64,000 nt of DNA, taken from positions 5,084,001 to 5,148,000 of the forward strand of contig NC_035170.2 of the NCBI RefSeq assembly GCF_001659605.2. Direction: 5' to 3'. Source of the DNA: Manihot esculenta (lineage: Eukaryota > Streptophyta > Magnoliopsida > Malpighiales > Euphorbiaceae). Under the pieces are notes generated by a model. It did not search any database. It was not told the origin of the DNA and saw only the letters and a list, made by a program, of their open reading frames with translations. The position numbers and the translations under genes were made by a program. Shown here in pieces: positions 11,445-24,340 of the stretch (positions are counted from its first letter, which is position 1; each line of letters begins with the position of its first letter).

Positions 11445-13779
11445 ATTTTTTTTTAATTAAGAATAAATTTAAAATGAGAACGTTTTAAAAAAATTCTAAA
11501 AAATAAACAAAAACAAAATTTCAACAAATAAATAAAATGTTAATTTGACAAACTTAAATAAAAATACTAATAATTTATATTCTAAAATTTTCAAAAAAAG
11601 ATTATTAGCCAATTAAATTAGAAGTTAATAACTTACATTTTCAACAACCAAAAAAAAAACTTAATAACTCATATTTTTATTTTTTTTAAATAAAAATTTT
11701 AATTATAAGTAAATACAATGAAAATACTATTTTTTTTTAATTTAAATGATGCATAAAAATTGAGTACGAATCGAGAAAGAACAATAATAGTGAATATCTC
11801 AAAATAAGTAAATGAAGAAATTTGAAATTTTATGGATGGAAAATTTATTTGAAATCTCATTCATTTTCTAAATAAATATTAATTTATTTATTTTTAATTA
11901 ATTAGTATAAAAATTTAAATTTAAAATTCTAAGAAATGATATGAATTTTTTTATTTTTAATTATAGGACTTAAGTTTTGATTTTAGTATGGAGCAACTTT
12001 AAAATTAAAAAAAAATGTTTTGCTCTCATAAATCTAATTAAGGTGAATTAAATTAATCAAATTAGTAAATTTCATATATGAAATGGTATATAAAAAATTT
12101 AAATTTAAACTGGAATGGTAAAAGTATTTTTATGTTAAATCTTTGTCAAAGAATTAATTGTTATGACATAGACATTGCACCAATCAGGCAAAAAGAGCAA
12201 TGAATTGAGCGGAGACCACTTGTTTTTAAAGAGAAATTATGCCATTTTATAGCTCAAGTAATCTTTTAAATCATGACTTTTATCTTCCATTATTAGTATC
12301 CAAGCTTAGGCAATTAAAATTTTCTTGGAAGAAAAATAAAATAACAAGAAAATAAATTATAATTTTTATTATTATTTTTCTTTTATCTTATTTAGATAAA
12401 AAAATAAAATATCAATTAAAGAAAAATAAAATATCAAAGTCTGGGTCTCATGAATACGGTATACTGAGCGAGTACGTTCAGCTTTTATGGGGAAAGGAAT
12501 TCATGTAGGTGGATAAAATATATCCCACATCGAAAAGAGATTAAAAGGGAGAGGGTCTTATAAGTCTATGTCTAAGATACTCCAATAAATGTGTTTTGGG
12601 AAGACTAAATTCCTTGACCCAGAAACAGAAGACAATATTTCAATTCCTTTGATAAAAAACGGACAATATTTACTGTAGATAGAAAAAAGTTTATAATTTT
12701 ACCTACACATTTACAATTTTTTTAATAAATTAATTGTGTTTAATCTGATTTAGTTTAATAATTATCACTCAGATTTAAATTTTAATTCACATGCTTCAGT
12801 TTCCTACTGTAAAAAAACAAATAAATAAAATTAATAGGATTAACAAGAATAACCAGCAAGTAAATATTTAATTAAAATATTTATATATTTTATAAAAATC
12901 AAATTCATTAGTTTTTTTATTAATAATTAAGAATCTATTTTTTTAAAAAAAAAAATCTTGAAAGAGACCCTTTAACCAGACATATAAGCTACAAACAGTA
13001 GGAAGTGAAACCAACATTGATAAGGACATAAACAATTTGGTCTTCACCATCCAATTATTTATTTATTTATTTAAATTATTATGTGACCTCTCAACAAGGT
13101 TTGTTGGGGTCATTTCCAACCTTTTCAAGCTCTTGCTTAGTCTTCACAACACCCAACTTACTCTACCCTAACCCCATTAATAATATAAATTTGTTTTAAA
13201 AAATTTCTCAAATAAAATCAAATTTTATTTATTTTTATTTATATTCGTACTATTTATAGTATTATCTAAATTAATGATTTAATTAAAATATAGGATAAAT
13301 TGTTTGTACAGATATTTTAAATTTCTCATTTATTTCTTTTTTCTTTAAAGTGTACATTTATTTCTTCTTATTATTTAAAATTTAATTGATATAATATAAT
13401 AGCTTCACATAATTCATTTGTTGACGCTCAAAAATAGGAATATGTGACAATATTTTAATTGCATAATGTTCCGTTTTATAGATATTTTTTTATTAAATTT
13501 CACCGTTCAATCCAAGATTTTATAAAAAGTTATCATTAATGGATATTATATATTAAATCTCTATTACACCAATGATACGAAATCTCATTTTAATTAGTCG
13601 ATACTAACTAAATTTTGAGGAGATATAATAATTTATTCTATCTTCTTAAATTATAAAAACTAATAATCGCAAAAACTAAAATATACAGTTTTACATAATT
13701 ATTTTTAAATTATAAATAATTTTTTCTATTCGCTCTTTGTTCAGTTCACTGAGTATTATAGTGATTGTCATAAATACTA
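11445..13779. other. AT-rich intergenic DNA with possible decayed small LTR
   Basis: Mostly AT-rich with no gene. At about 12430-12660 a less AT-rich patch contains ATCCCACATCGAAAAG and GGGTCTTATAAG, phrases typical of small plant LTRs. No matching TG...CA ends or target duplication could be established. Confidence 0.4.
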
Positions 13780-14196
13780 ATTACCTCACATCTTTTTTTT
13801 ATAAAATAATTAATTAGAATACAATTTTATTTATACCAATTTCACAATTTAATTTCTCCATTAAATTAAAATTTATTCTGTCTTATTTTTTTATTAATTA
13901 TTTTTAAAATGACTAATATACTCATATATATATATATATATATTATTTAGACCAATTTTACAATTTAATTTCTCCGTTAAATTAAAATTTATCTAATATA
14001 CTCATATATATATATATATATATCTATATATATATACCTCACATCTTTTTTTTATAAAATAACTAATTGAAATACAATTTTATTTAGACCAATTTCACAA
14101 TTTAATTTCTCCGTTAAATTAAAATTTATTCCATCTTATTTTTTTATTAATTATTTTTAAAATGACTAATATACTCATATATATATATATATAGTT
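13780..14196. repeat. tandem repeat with about 250-bp unit and TA microsatellites
   Basis: The block from CCTCACATCTTTTTTTTATAAAATAA through ATGACTAATATACTCATATATA occurs at about 13786-13944 and again at about 14036-14193. Between them is a partial third copy of the middle part (CACAATTTAATTTCTCCGTTAAATT-like) followed by (TA)n. The copies are close to identical, suggesting a recent local duplication. Confidence 0.85.
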
Positions 14197-16480
14197 TTTT
14201 AATGTTTTAATTATGTAAAAATTAATATTTATATCCCTCAAATTCTCAAAATAAATAATTTAGTCTTTATATTTTAATTTTATTAAATTGATTTCATTTT
14301 TCATGAAAGGATCTTTAATTTGATATAGTTAAAATATATGATTAAAATATTAGATTTTAAATATAAAAATATGGGTGTTAATTTTGACATATTTAAAGGA
14401 TTTAAAAGTAATTTTTTTCAAAATATAATTGTGAATATAAAATCAATTATTTTGATTAGATTTTTGGATGGAATTGATGTGATGTTGAAAACAATGGGTA
14501 ATAGTACATGGAGCCTCTCATGGAGAAATTGTCCAAAATTTTGCAACTGGTTTCTTCTGGTTGTTTTTCTTAATATGGGCCTTTGATGGGGACAAATTTA
14601 AAAGCAGACAAATTTTGATAATTTCTATTGGCTATTGCAATTAATTTTGATGGTCCCTTTTCAAATTATAACTTTTTACATTTTAATAAATAGTATTAAA
14701 CCCTTCTCAAGTTATCTTCAATAATATTAAACAAAAAATTTATATAAAAATTGTTTATTGAAAACTCAAATAATTTTAAACCTGAGGTAGATTTATAAAA
14801 TTTTATAAATTTTATAAAATTTTTAATTTCAAATAAAAATATCACGTTAATGCCACCTTTATTTATTATTATAGTGTTCAGTGGCGGAGTCAGGAATTTC
14901 TCTTTGGTAGGACATCGGTTGCGCCGCTACGGCACCACCGGCTGCACCGCTGTGACACCTTCATTCCCTGTAAAATATTTTCCAATCGCCGATACGGCAC
15001 GTGCCCCTTATCGTTCCCTTCACCTCTGATAGTGCTAATATAGTAGATGATATAAGATACATAGATATGTCACATTATGTCAGCCTTACAAAAGATGTGT
15101 TGCAACGTGACATGCCACGTCACTTTCATAGCTAATGTGGTGCCACCATAGCAACTGATATTGGTTGCATATCATCATATTTTATGTCAATTATTATGGA
15201 GTACTTAAACGTAAAAATATGAAAGTATATATCTTCAATTGTAAAAAATTATAATTTAAGTCCTAAACATTAAAAGTAGGGATAACATTTAGAATTAAAA
15301 TTAATTTACTTTTAATTAATAAATAAGTCCATGGAGAAATTCTGAAACCTCAGGCAAAAGCTATTAGATTGTCCTTTTCTGTCTTTGAAATAATCGGAAT
15401 CCTTCATCACTGACAATCCTGTAACTGTCAGAATAGCACCAACCAAAAACTCAGCTAAACAACAAACAATACGGCTATGGTAAAAAAAAGAGTCAGAAAG
15501 GTTAAAAATAAAGAAATTAACCGGCCCAAGCATTTGCTAGCGTGACAGCTAGAGGACAAACGAGTGAAGAATTTTTCCATCACTGAGAAGAAATAATAAT
15601 AATAACTGAGGGCCTGAGTGGGGCCCATTAGAAGCTGTGAAAAAGTCGTCAGTGATGGGACATGACGCGTGGGAAGGAAGAGAGCGGACCCCACAGCAGA
15701 ATCTGTGTCGTTACTTAGAGTAGTAGTGAAAAGTGTTTTTATTTCAGCTTTGTCCGACGTAAGAATTTTTTTTTTTAATAAACGTCAGTGACTTTTTTTT
15801 AAAAAATAATAATAATAAATTTGAACGCGTGCGGGTTTTTGTATTTTTCTGGGTTTGGGACTCCGGCCGGTTTAACCCCTTTCATTTGGCCCAATCCACT
15901 TTTGAATTTAGATACAATGTGTTTGAGAGAAAAAAAAAAACATTAAATTATTATTTAATTTTAAAAAATTTACTAATTAATTTTTTTAATTTTAAAAAAT
16001 ATTTTAATATATTTTTTAAAATTGACAAATCAACAATTATTAAAAAAATTTCTCAAACCATATAAATTAAATAATAAATATTTAATAATTAAAATTAATA
16101 AATAAATAAATAAATTATTTTTTAAAAATCTTAAAAATATTTTAATATATTTTTTAAAATAAAAAAATAAATTAATAAATTTTCATATGTTACAGAAATT
16201 ATAATTTCATCATTATATAAATTCATAATATAATGATGAAAAGTATATCAATGTCAAGTATTATATTTAATATTTATATAATTAAAAAAAAATTGAATTA
16301 CAATTACTTAAATTATATGATATAATAGCTTAAGAAAAAAATCATTAAATTAAATAAAAAAATTTAAAGATTAGTGTAATAAATTTATTATATTAAATAA
16401 ATTTATATTTAATAAGCAGATCAATAAAAAATTTGTATGAGAAGGATGGTCACTAATTTTGTTTACCTGGAAATATATAA
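14197..16480. other. intergenic DNA, includes transposon remnant and a GC-richer island
   Basis: No gene recognised. At about 14880-15020 the phrase CAGTGGCGGAGTCAGGAATTT matches the terminus typical of a widespread class of plant DNA transposons, followed by GC-rich remnant sequence. A less AT-biased island at about 15310-15730 contains overlapping minus-strand frames (73 and 79 codons) with no family I recognise; it could be a decayed exon or promoter fragment. Confidence 0.4.
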
Positions 16481-16548
16481 ATAAAATAATTTTTACTTTT
16501 AATAAAATAGAGGAGAGAAAAAAATGACAGAAAAGTAAAAAAAATAAA

Positions 16549-17047
16549 AAAATCTATTTAATTTTAAATAGTATAATATGAAATTACTCTATTCATTTTA
16601 TAATTATTATCATTTTTCTATTTTATTATCTCAAAATTATTATTTATTTTCATTTATATATTATAATTAACATATAAATTACTATTAAAAATTTATTTTA
16701 TTTTATTTTATTTTAAATATAATTTTTTATTAATTTTTATTTTTAATGAATATTTAAAATATCTCTTAATTTAATAAAATTTAGTATTTTTAATATGAGT
16801 ATAATTGATAAATTAATAAAAAAATATTTTTTAATATGCGTAAAAAGTTGATAATAATTATAAAATAAATGGAGTAGTTTCATATTATACTATTTAAAAT
16901 TAAATAGATTTTTCATTTTATTTTAAATATAATTTTTATTTTTTAATAAATATTTAAAATATTTTTTAATTTAATAAAATTTAGTGTTTTTAATATGAAT
17001 ATAATTGATAAATTAATAAAAAATATATTTTTTAATATACGTAAAAA
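16549..17047. repeat. inverted plus direct repeat cluster
   Basis: Positions 16549-16613 (AATCTATTTAATTTTAAATA ... ATTTTATAATTATTATC) recur inverted at 16853-16914. A block of about 150 bp containing AATAAAATTTAGT, TTTTTAATATGA and ATAATTGATAAATTAATAAAAA occurs directly repeated at about 16695-16850 and 16916-17047. This looks like a decayed hairpin MITE or nested copies of one. Confidence 0.65.
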
Positions 17048-19089
17048 AAATAAAATAAACAAAAATTATTAGTGAAAAGAATATTAAATTAATTTAAATT
17101 AATATAATTGCTACTTTATCACTATGTTATACTATCACGTCAATGAATTTCAATGTATAATTGATAAAAATTTAAAAAATTAAAATTTAATTATAAAATT
17201 TTTTAAAATTCAAAGTTTTTTTTTATCATTTTATCTAAAATTCAAATTTATAATATTAAAAAAATATTATTATTATAATATATTTTTTAAATTTTATTTA
17301 TAATTTTAAAATATTATTTTATATTAATTCAATTTCGAATTAATTTAACTATTTTTTAAAAATCTACTCTAAATAATAGTTTAAAAAAAATACATCATTA
17401 ATAATATGGTTGAAATAAAAAAAATATAAATATAAATAGCAATATAGTTGTAATCGTACTCTATATTAATTTAATGTCTAATTAAATTCTATATTTCCAA
17501 TATGCTTTTTTAAATAACTTTTTTTTATACTTTTTAACTAAAATAATAATTAGAAAATATATTTTAAAAAAATAATTTAAGAGTTAAATTAATTTAAAAT
17601 TAAATTAATGTAAATTTTAATTTTAAGTAAAATAGCATAAAAAAATTTAAATTTTTAAAAAAATTACAATTACACTTAATTATTAAAAAAGAGACACATT
17701 AATTGAAATTAATGCACCATTAACACTGTTTCACTTCACATTGAATGTTGGCATTGCCACACATGGGGACACGTTAGCGGAGGTTGCTCAAGTACAGCTC
17801 CAGCTCCGGCACCGGCTCCGGCGGTGTCTTTGCTTTCATATTAAAAGAGTGCCATTTTCATGAATGTTTTCTCTTTGGTAAACCCAAAGTTGGTATTAGC
17901 AAGTCAACCCTTATTAAGTGGAACTCTGCTCTATAATTAATTAATGCCATTACCAATATTTAATTTTGCATCTCCTGCCATTTTATTTTAGGAAAAAATT
18001 ATTATTTTATTTTTATATTATGAAAAAATTTATTAATGGGTATTTTAATTTTAAAAATATATTAATTTTAGTTGTTAAATTTTTAATTAAAAAATTTTTT
18101 TATGAAAAAAATAATAAATTTGTCTGGATTTTATGAACCTTTAAAGTAATTAAAACTTTCTGTGGGTAAACCCATTCTGACCAGAAAGGCCCAAAATCCA
18201 ACTTCCACTAGTTTTCAAAACTCAAATTCACCATTCAAGAAGCTAGTTTTTCCACGATTAATTATTTATAAAAAGAAAATATTTAATAAAACATTGAAAT
18301 CATAAAATAATATTTATTTAGAAATTAAAAACATTTCTTAAAATAAAAGATATTTTAGAAAATATTTCACTTATTGAAGATAAATAAGGAAAAAAATATA
18401 TAATGAAGCGTTGCAATCATAAAACGACACTTATTTATAAAAAATTAACAAAAATATATAAGAAGTATTTAATTTTTAATATAATTTTATTAAAAATAAA
18501 TTACATTTGTTAATTTTATTTTTTAAAAAATATTAGATATTTTTATTGATATTTTAATTAATTAATAATATGAATATATATATTTTACTATTATTTTGAT
18601 ATTTTTTTTAATAAAAGAAATTGATTTATTGATATTTTAAGATTCAATTATAATTTTGGTTATTTAATATTTCGCACATATAATTAAATAATAATATTTT
18701 ATAAATTGGTGAATTTAAATTTGATAATTTTTTAAATGGTCACGAATCTTAAAGAATTAATATTTAGTGAATCTAAAAAGAAAGGAAGGTAAATAATCTT
18801 TTGCTATATTATCTATCTATGATTTATTTTATATAAAAAATAAATAAATTTTTATAAATTATTTGAAAATAAAAATTCTTTTATTGTAAATGAAGGGTAA
18901 GATTGGATAAATGAATTTATTTAAATGAGGATTAATGATTAAGTGGTTTGAAAGTGTGAATGGTTTCATTATGGCATATGGGCCCAAAACTTGCTTACTC
19001 ATAAAGTAAATGGTTTCAGAGGGAAAGCTATGGGCTACCTGTGGGCTTTAATTTTGTCCACATTTTATTTGGATATTGATTATGATTTA
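17048..19089. other. AT-rich intergenic DNA
   Basis: AT-rich with no gene. A small GC-rich patch at 17735-17830 contains AGCTCCAGCTCCGGCACCGGCTCCGG-type repeats, without an extended frame. Confidence 0.5.
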
Positions 19090-19560
19090 GGGGAATATTC
19101 GGTCAGTTTAGTTTAAAATTAAATCGAATCGAATAAATTAAAAATTAAAATTTTATTATTCATAAAAATTGAATCGAATTGATCTGATTCAGTTTGATTT
19201 AGTTCGATTTGATCAGTTTAAATTTTTAATAAATTATTTTATTTTTTACGCTTTATTTTTAATATTTTAAAATTTAATTAAAATATTTTAACTATAATAT
19301 AATATAATTTAATTTCTCTTTATTATTGAAAATAATATACTATTATCACTAATTAATTAAATTTAATTTTTTTAATTTATTTTTATTAAAACTGAAATAA
19401 TCGAAATTATCCTATTTTAATAATTTTGTGCACATTTTATATAGGCATAATAAAAATTAAATCGAACTGAACCGAAATAAAAAAAAAATTAAATTAAAAT
19501 TTTAAATTAATTTAATTCGATCGATTTTTTTAATTTGAATCGAATACTGCTCGCTTCTAT
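19090..19560. mobile_element. MITE, copy 2 (decayed relative of 3325-3783)
   Basis: It begins GGGGAATATTCGGTCAGTTTAG and ends GAATCGAATACTGCTCGCTTCTA, with CGAATCGAAT / GATTTAGTTCGATTTGATC subterminal repeats in the same order as the copy at 3325. It is more AT-mutated, hence older. Confidence 0.65.
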
Positions 19561-20930
19561 AATGCCCGTGTAAAACTCTATTTTCCTATTAATGTCTCCG
19601 TCTTGAAATCAAACAGTTTCATTGTGAAGCATAACGTAGTACAAGTGTTTGAAAGAATGTCACACCTTATGATTAAATGTTCAATCCAACTTAATAATAA
19701 TAAATATTAATTTGAAAGTTAAATAAAAAAAGAATGGTTGGTTCTATTCCCAGCAATGCAAATTATTAAGAATGATGACGTTGCATTTGGTAGTGTTGGG
19801 TCAGATGGAGACGTTTTGCCAAATGCCCTTATAACTTCATAACAACCTATTGGGCTAAATTGCAAAATAGGTCTATCTCTTTCCTCCCATTTTGTAATTT
19901 TCACTTCTTCTAGTACTTGTTGCAAATTACTGCATGGTACAGTGAAAATTTTCTTTCTTCAATTATATAAATCAGCCAATGCTAATTGGAGGGTAATGCT
20001 TGGCTTTGCTTGGGCCTCTATGAGAAACCGAAGGAAAATTGTACATTATCATTACGTTTCTGAATTTTTATAAAATTAATTGATTCGTTTTTATTTCAAA
20101 ATCACTCAAATTAAAAATTTTTTTTATATATTTTACAAAATTTAATTCTTTAGTATTTGTTAAAAAAATTATTAATGGATTTTTTGGCAGAAAAATTAAA
20201 GAGCTTAATTTTAACAATAGAGTTGATAATTTTGCCTAAGAAAATGGCATTTCATGGAAAGATCTCTCTCTTTGGTGACAGCACATAACAGCTGCTCTTA
20301 TTCTCTTGGCACTCTCTTTGATTTCTTGGACTTGTGAAGATAATTTGCATCAAATTTATTTATTATTATCATTATTGGTATTATTATTCCCATCAAATCA
20401 AAGTTGAAATCTTGCAATTGACCTTAGGAATAAATTCTGTTTTCATCAACCCATTTGCCCCACAGTGATGATACTTTCTACCAACTAATCATAAAACCCA
20501 TAAGCAATCACCAGGATTTCACAGGCTAATTTACCAACTAATCAAGATAATGCCTATTCACCAAATCTTGAGATTGAATGTCCAATCCATCACAGTAGAT
20601 TTAAAAGATAGTCATTTTTTTTTATTTTTTAAATTTTTTTTGTGCAATCTGTTTGAATTTTTCATCTATGCTAATGGAATTGTCCTCGTTGCAATAAGCA
20701 ATACACACACAAAAGATGAACTTCAAATGGCAGCAAATGGGGAATCTTAAAATTGGAAAGGAAACACAGGGAATGGAAGAAAATTGTAGATAAGGCATTA
20801 CAAGTTTTCAGAATTTTCTACTAACAAATTGAACTGCAAAAAGAATACCCATCAAAGAAAAAGGGGAAAAAAAGGAAAAGAATGCAGGAAAAAAAAAATA
20901 GAGAGACAGACACATACCCTTAATTTCTAA
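19561..20930. other. intergenic DNA
   Basis: Moderately AT-rich, with several short unremarkable frames and no recognisable protein or RNA. It lies downstream of the minus-strand GATA gene. Confidence 0.5.
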
Positions 20931-21173
20931 TAACCTTAAGAACCTACCCATGACTAAAAGCCTAAAACTTTACTATCATTGAACCTTCCATTTGGCTCTA
21001 ACTCTTTTTTCTCAGTTCCTTTACTAGCTAAAATATTGTCATCTATGCTCCTATTTCCACCCATTCCATCCCTGTACAAAAAAAACAATTAACAAAGAAG
21101 CGAAACAACAGTAAGCAAATGGCGTAAAATAGCGAAACTAAAGAAGCAGAACTTGGAGAGAATCCGACTGGAA
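20931..21173 (-). other. probable 3'UTR of the GATA gene
   Basis: About 240 bases of less AT-biased sequence follow the TGA at 21176-21174 on the minus strand. The poly(A) site is not resolved. Confidence 0.4.
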
Positions 21174-22828
21174 TCACATGTAATCCATTGCAAGGTTGCT
21201 GCTATTGTTCGGAATCAACTCCGGCGAGTTGCTCATCATCGCAGCATTTCCAGCAATAGGGAGTTTGTCGATGCCTTTGCCTCTCATCTCCAGGACTTTC
21301 TTATGGGAATTGGAGTGCAAAGATGGAACGAAGGTTGGACTCGCTGCAGGTCGATATTCAGGGAAAAGTCTGCCTGACTTGTAGCGAACACCACAAGCAT
21401 TACAAAGAGTTTTAGGCCCCATTGGTCCTGCCCTCCATTGTGGTGTTTTAGTTATCTCACAATGCATGCATTTCCTAACTGCTGCTTGTGGTGTTGAATT
21501 TTCGTTCATCTCCGCAGGGCCTAATGGAACTGTGATCTTGATTTTCTTCTTCTTCTTATGTTCTAAGGGAACTTGCCTTGGTAATTTGATCAAAAGTCGC
21601 GACTCAGCATAATTTTCAGAATCCGAGGGGACCTTAAGTGTGGCAAAGGGCTGCTGGGACTCGGTGACAGAGGAGCTGGGGGAGATGAGTTGCATAGTCG
21701 GGCGGGGAGTGAAGGTAGCAGGACGAGGACGTTTGCTACGAGCACGTCCACGCCTGCAAGAGGCAATGATTTCAGGGCTGCGTGGCGCAATCTTCTCGCC
21801 TGAGCAGGAGCTGCTGCTTTCTAGGACAGAAACTGGGCTGGAGGTCTGGAATTGGTGGTGAGATGAGTTCTTATTCGCCGAAGAGGACTCTTCCTTATTC
21901 ATTGTGAGGCTTCCTCCAGAGAAGGAATCCTCAACAAAATTTGATAACCATTCCAGCTGAACTATATCTTCATACTGCAAAAAAAAACAAATTCAAATTA
22001 GAGATTTGCCATTTCCCAAAACAAAATTAAACCAATTAACTTCCACTGCATTCGAATTCAAAACCTCTCAGCCCAATGAAAGCCCACATAATATAAAATT
22101 TTTAATTTTTAATCATAATTATATTTTCTTAATTCATGAATTTCTTTTTTTTTTTGGGACAAAGAATATTAATATTATTATATTTATAGTAACAACTTGC
22201 ACATGGGAATAATTCACTTTTAAGAGATCACATGACAGGCCACGCGACTTCCATAACTGAACCAATAATTTAAAGAAAGGCCAATCCACCATATCGCCGA
22301 CAAAATATTTCAAATGACCAAAAAGCCCCCAAAATAATCTACGAATTGACTAAAATACCCTTTAATCATGAACATGGTAAAAATATTTTTGTTTTTATTT
22401 TTACCTTAATTACGCAGACTGCTAGCCTGACAACTGGCAACGCAATCAATTGTAAAACAAAAATACAAAAACATAGATCACATCAACACTCATACGTCAT
22501 CACATTGAAATCCAACGGCTCACATTAAACCAAACCACCAGAAATAATGAAAATTTTTAAAACTCACCGGAACGGACAACTCCGCCGAGAGATCAGAGGC
22601 GCTATTGTTAGAGAACACCGAGTCGGAACACGGAATTGAGTCTGACTGAGTCGACCAAATGCTGGGGAACGAGTTGGCGTTCGCGTTGTTATTTTTAGTG
22701 GTGGTGGTGCAGTCGGGACCAGAGAGACAAGCCTCGATATCGTCGGTGGGGAAGTCGAGGAGGTCGTCGATGTGGTCGAAGAAGCTGCCGCAGTCTATTT
22801 CATCCATGAAATTTGCTGGTCCAATCAT
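21174..22828 (-). CDS. GATA-type zinc-finger transcription factor, subfamily I (GATA9/GATA12-like)
   Basis: Nuclear DNA-binding protein of the plant subfamily I GATA factors. Coding exons 22828-22568 (87 codons) and 21974-21174 are joined in phase 0 (CCG|GTGAG ... TTGCAG|TATGAA), giving 353 aa. N-terminal MIGPANFMDEIDCGSFFDHI and acidic DDLLDF segment; then YEDIVQLEWLSNFVEDSFS, the conserved pre-finger motif; basic patch CRRGRARSKRPRP (160-172); second basic stretch HKKKKKIKI (226-234); a single C-x2-C-x18-C-x2-C finger at C256/C259/C278/C281 (TPQWRAGPMGPKTLCNACGVRYKSGRL). The C-terminus has HSNSHKKVLEMR, also conserved in the group. The start at 22828 is preferred because an acceptor-like CAG sits 15 bases upstream; the in-frame ATG at 22978 is probably intronic. 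Confidence 0.95.
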
Positions 22829-24340
22829 GGTTCTTTTTTCAGACTGCAATTTCTTTATTTTCCTGGAAAATTTTGGAGATAAATGAGTGTACTTAAAAGG
22901 GGTTTTCGCAATTCTGTGGGTAAATTTTGTTTGGTTACTGGGAAACTGTGTCAATCCAGAGTGTGAACCGTGTGGCAAATGCTAGTTTTTTTTTTTTTAA
23001 ATTAAAAAATAAAGAAAATCCCATTTCAAAAACAGCGGTTAGAATCAGAATTCTGAAAATGAAGGAAATTCGATTCTGTAATTCCCAGAAGTTCTCAGAA
23101 ACGGATTCTGTAGCTCAAGCCAGCTGGCCATTAAAGTAATCGTTAAGGGTCAAAAAGGGCAAGAACCAAGAAATGAATCATTATCTACTTTACCTTTTAT
23201 AAAGATTAAAGTTCAAGATTGTTTTCTTTTTCATTTTTTCTTTTCTTTCCTTTTCTCTTCCCAAGAAAATGCAAAAAATTGAACAAGGAATTTGATGGGG
23301 GGAAAATATCAAAAGCTGGTTCAGGATTGACCTCTGAAGAATGGAGGAAGAGAAATTTGAGGGAATTTAGAACAATACCTTTTATTAATTTCCCAAGAAA
23401 TGAAGAGGAAAATCCTCTGTTTTCCAAAGAAAATTATCTCCAAATTCCTGCAAGTCATAAATCAAATGCAATTATGAGAAATTGCTGCAAACAAAATCTT
23501 CCAAATGTGTAAAATTATGCAATGTAATGAACCTGCTCCCAATTAGCCAAAAAAAAAACAAAACACACACATACACACACATTTCCCTCTTTAAAATTCT
23601 GTTTGCTTGCTACCCCACAAACATTTTCATACTTCAGTTTCAAAAATGGATATGGGTGTAAATTGGGCGTTCCCTTTTCCCAAGGTTTCTCAGGAAACAA
23701 ACAGAAAAACCTCTAAAACCTTATTAGTGGTGACACAATGCATGCCAATACTAGACAAATAAGAAACCCAGAAATTTAAAACAGAACTCAAACATTTGCA
23801 AGAACAAAGCCTGAGCTCAAAACTCTCAAACCCTCAAAATGCTGAACATTAATCAGAAAACAAAACCCCAAAATTCCTCCAACATAAAACCCACCACACA
23901 AAACAAAACTCTAACAGATTGCCATACAAAAATCATATACCTCACAAAGAAGCAGCAGCAGCAGAAGAAGAAGAAGAAAGAAAGAAAGAAAGAGTAGAAG
24001 GGAAGAGAGAGAGAGAGAGAGAGAGAAAGGGGGTTTTGAAAAATGAATAGAGAGAGAGAGAGAGAGGAGTCTAAAGTAGAGGTAGAGGGTGAGGGGGAGG
24101 GTGAGGGAGGGGTATATTATGGTAGGTGAGAGTAGCCCTTCATTGCTAGCTGTCTTTTACACTAACACTGTCTTGATGTTGAAGTCTTTTCTTCTTCTTC
24201 TTCTCTACAGGGGACCCATTTCTTCTTCCTCCTCCTCCCACCGCTCTCTTATTATTAATTAATTTTTTATTTTAATTTCTGGGTTTTTATTTAATTTTTG
24301 ATGATGTTTAAATGTTGGAGGACCGACACAGAAAACAGAA
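22829..24340 (-). promoter_or_regulatory. GATA 5'UTR: leader exon, 1.1-kb leader intron, CT/GA microsatellites
   Basis: On the minus strand a donor GTGAG|GTATATG at 23941/23940 and an acceptor ATTGCAG|TCTG at 22844/22843 suggest a leader intron of about 1.1 kb ending 15 nt before the ATG. The leader exon (23941 to about 24120 or beyond) contains CT-rich tracts: plus-strand (AG)n at about 24008-24025 and 24050-24065, and AGC/AAG repeats at 23950-23975. A TATATAG-like string lies near 24361. This is inferred from motifs only. Confidence 0.5.

Noticed and set aside
21153..21861. Plus-strand frames opposite the GATA exon
   Set aside because: Shadows of the GATA coding exon; no family resemblance.
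22829..22978. In-frame N-terminal extension of the GATA protein from ATG at 22978
   Set aside because: A polypyrimidine/CAG acceptor at 22844 just before the MIGPANF start indicates the extension is intronic; family members begin with MIGP-like residues.
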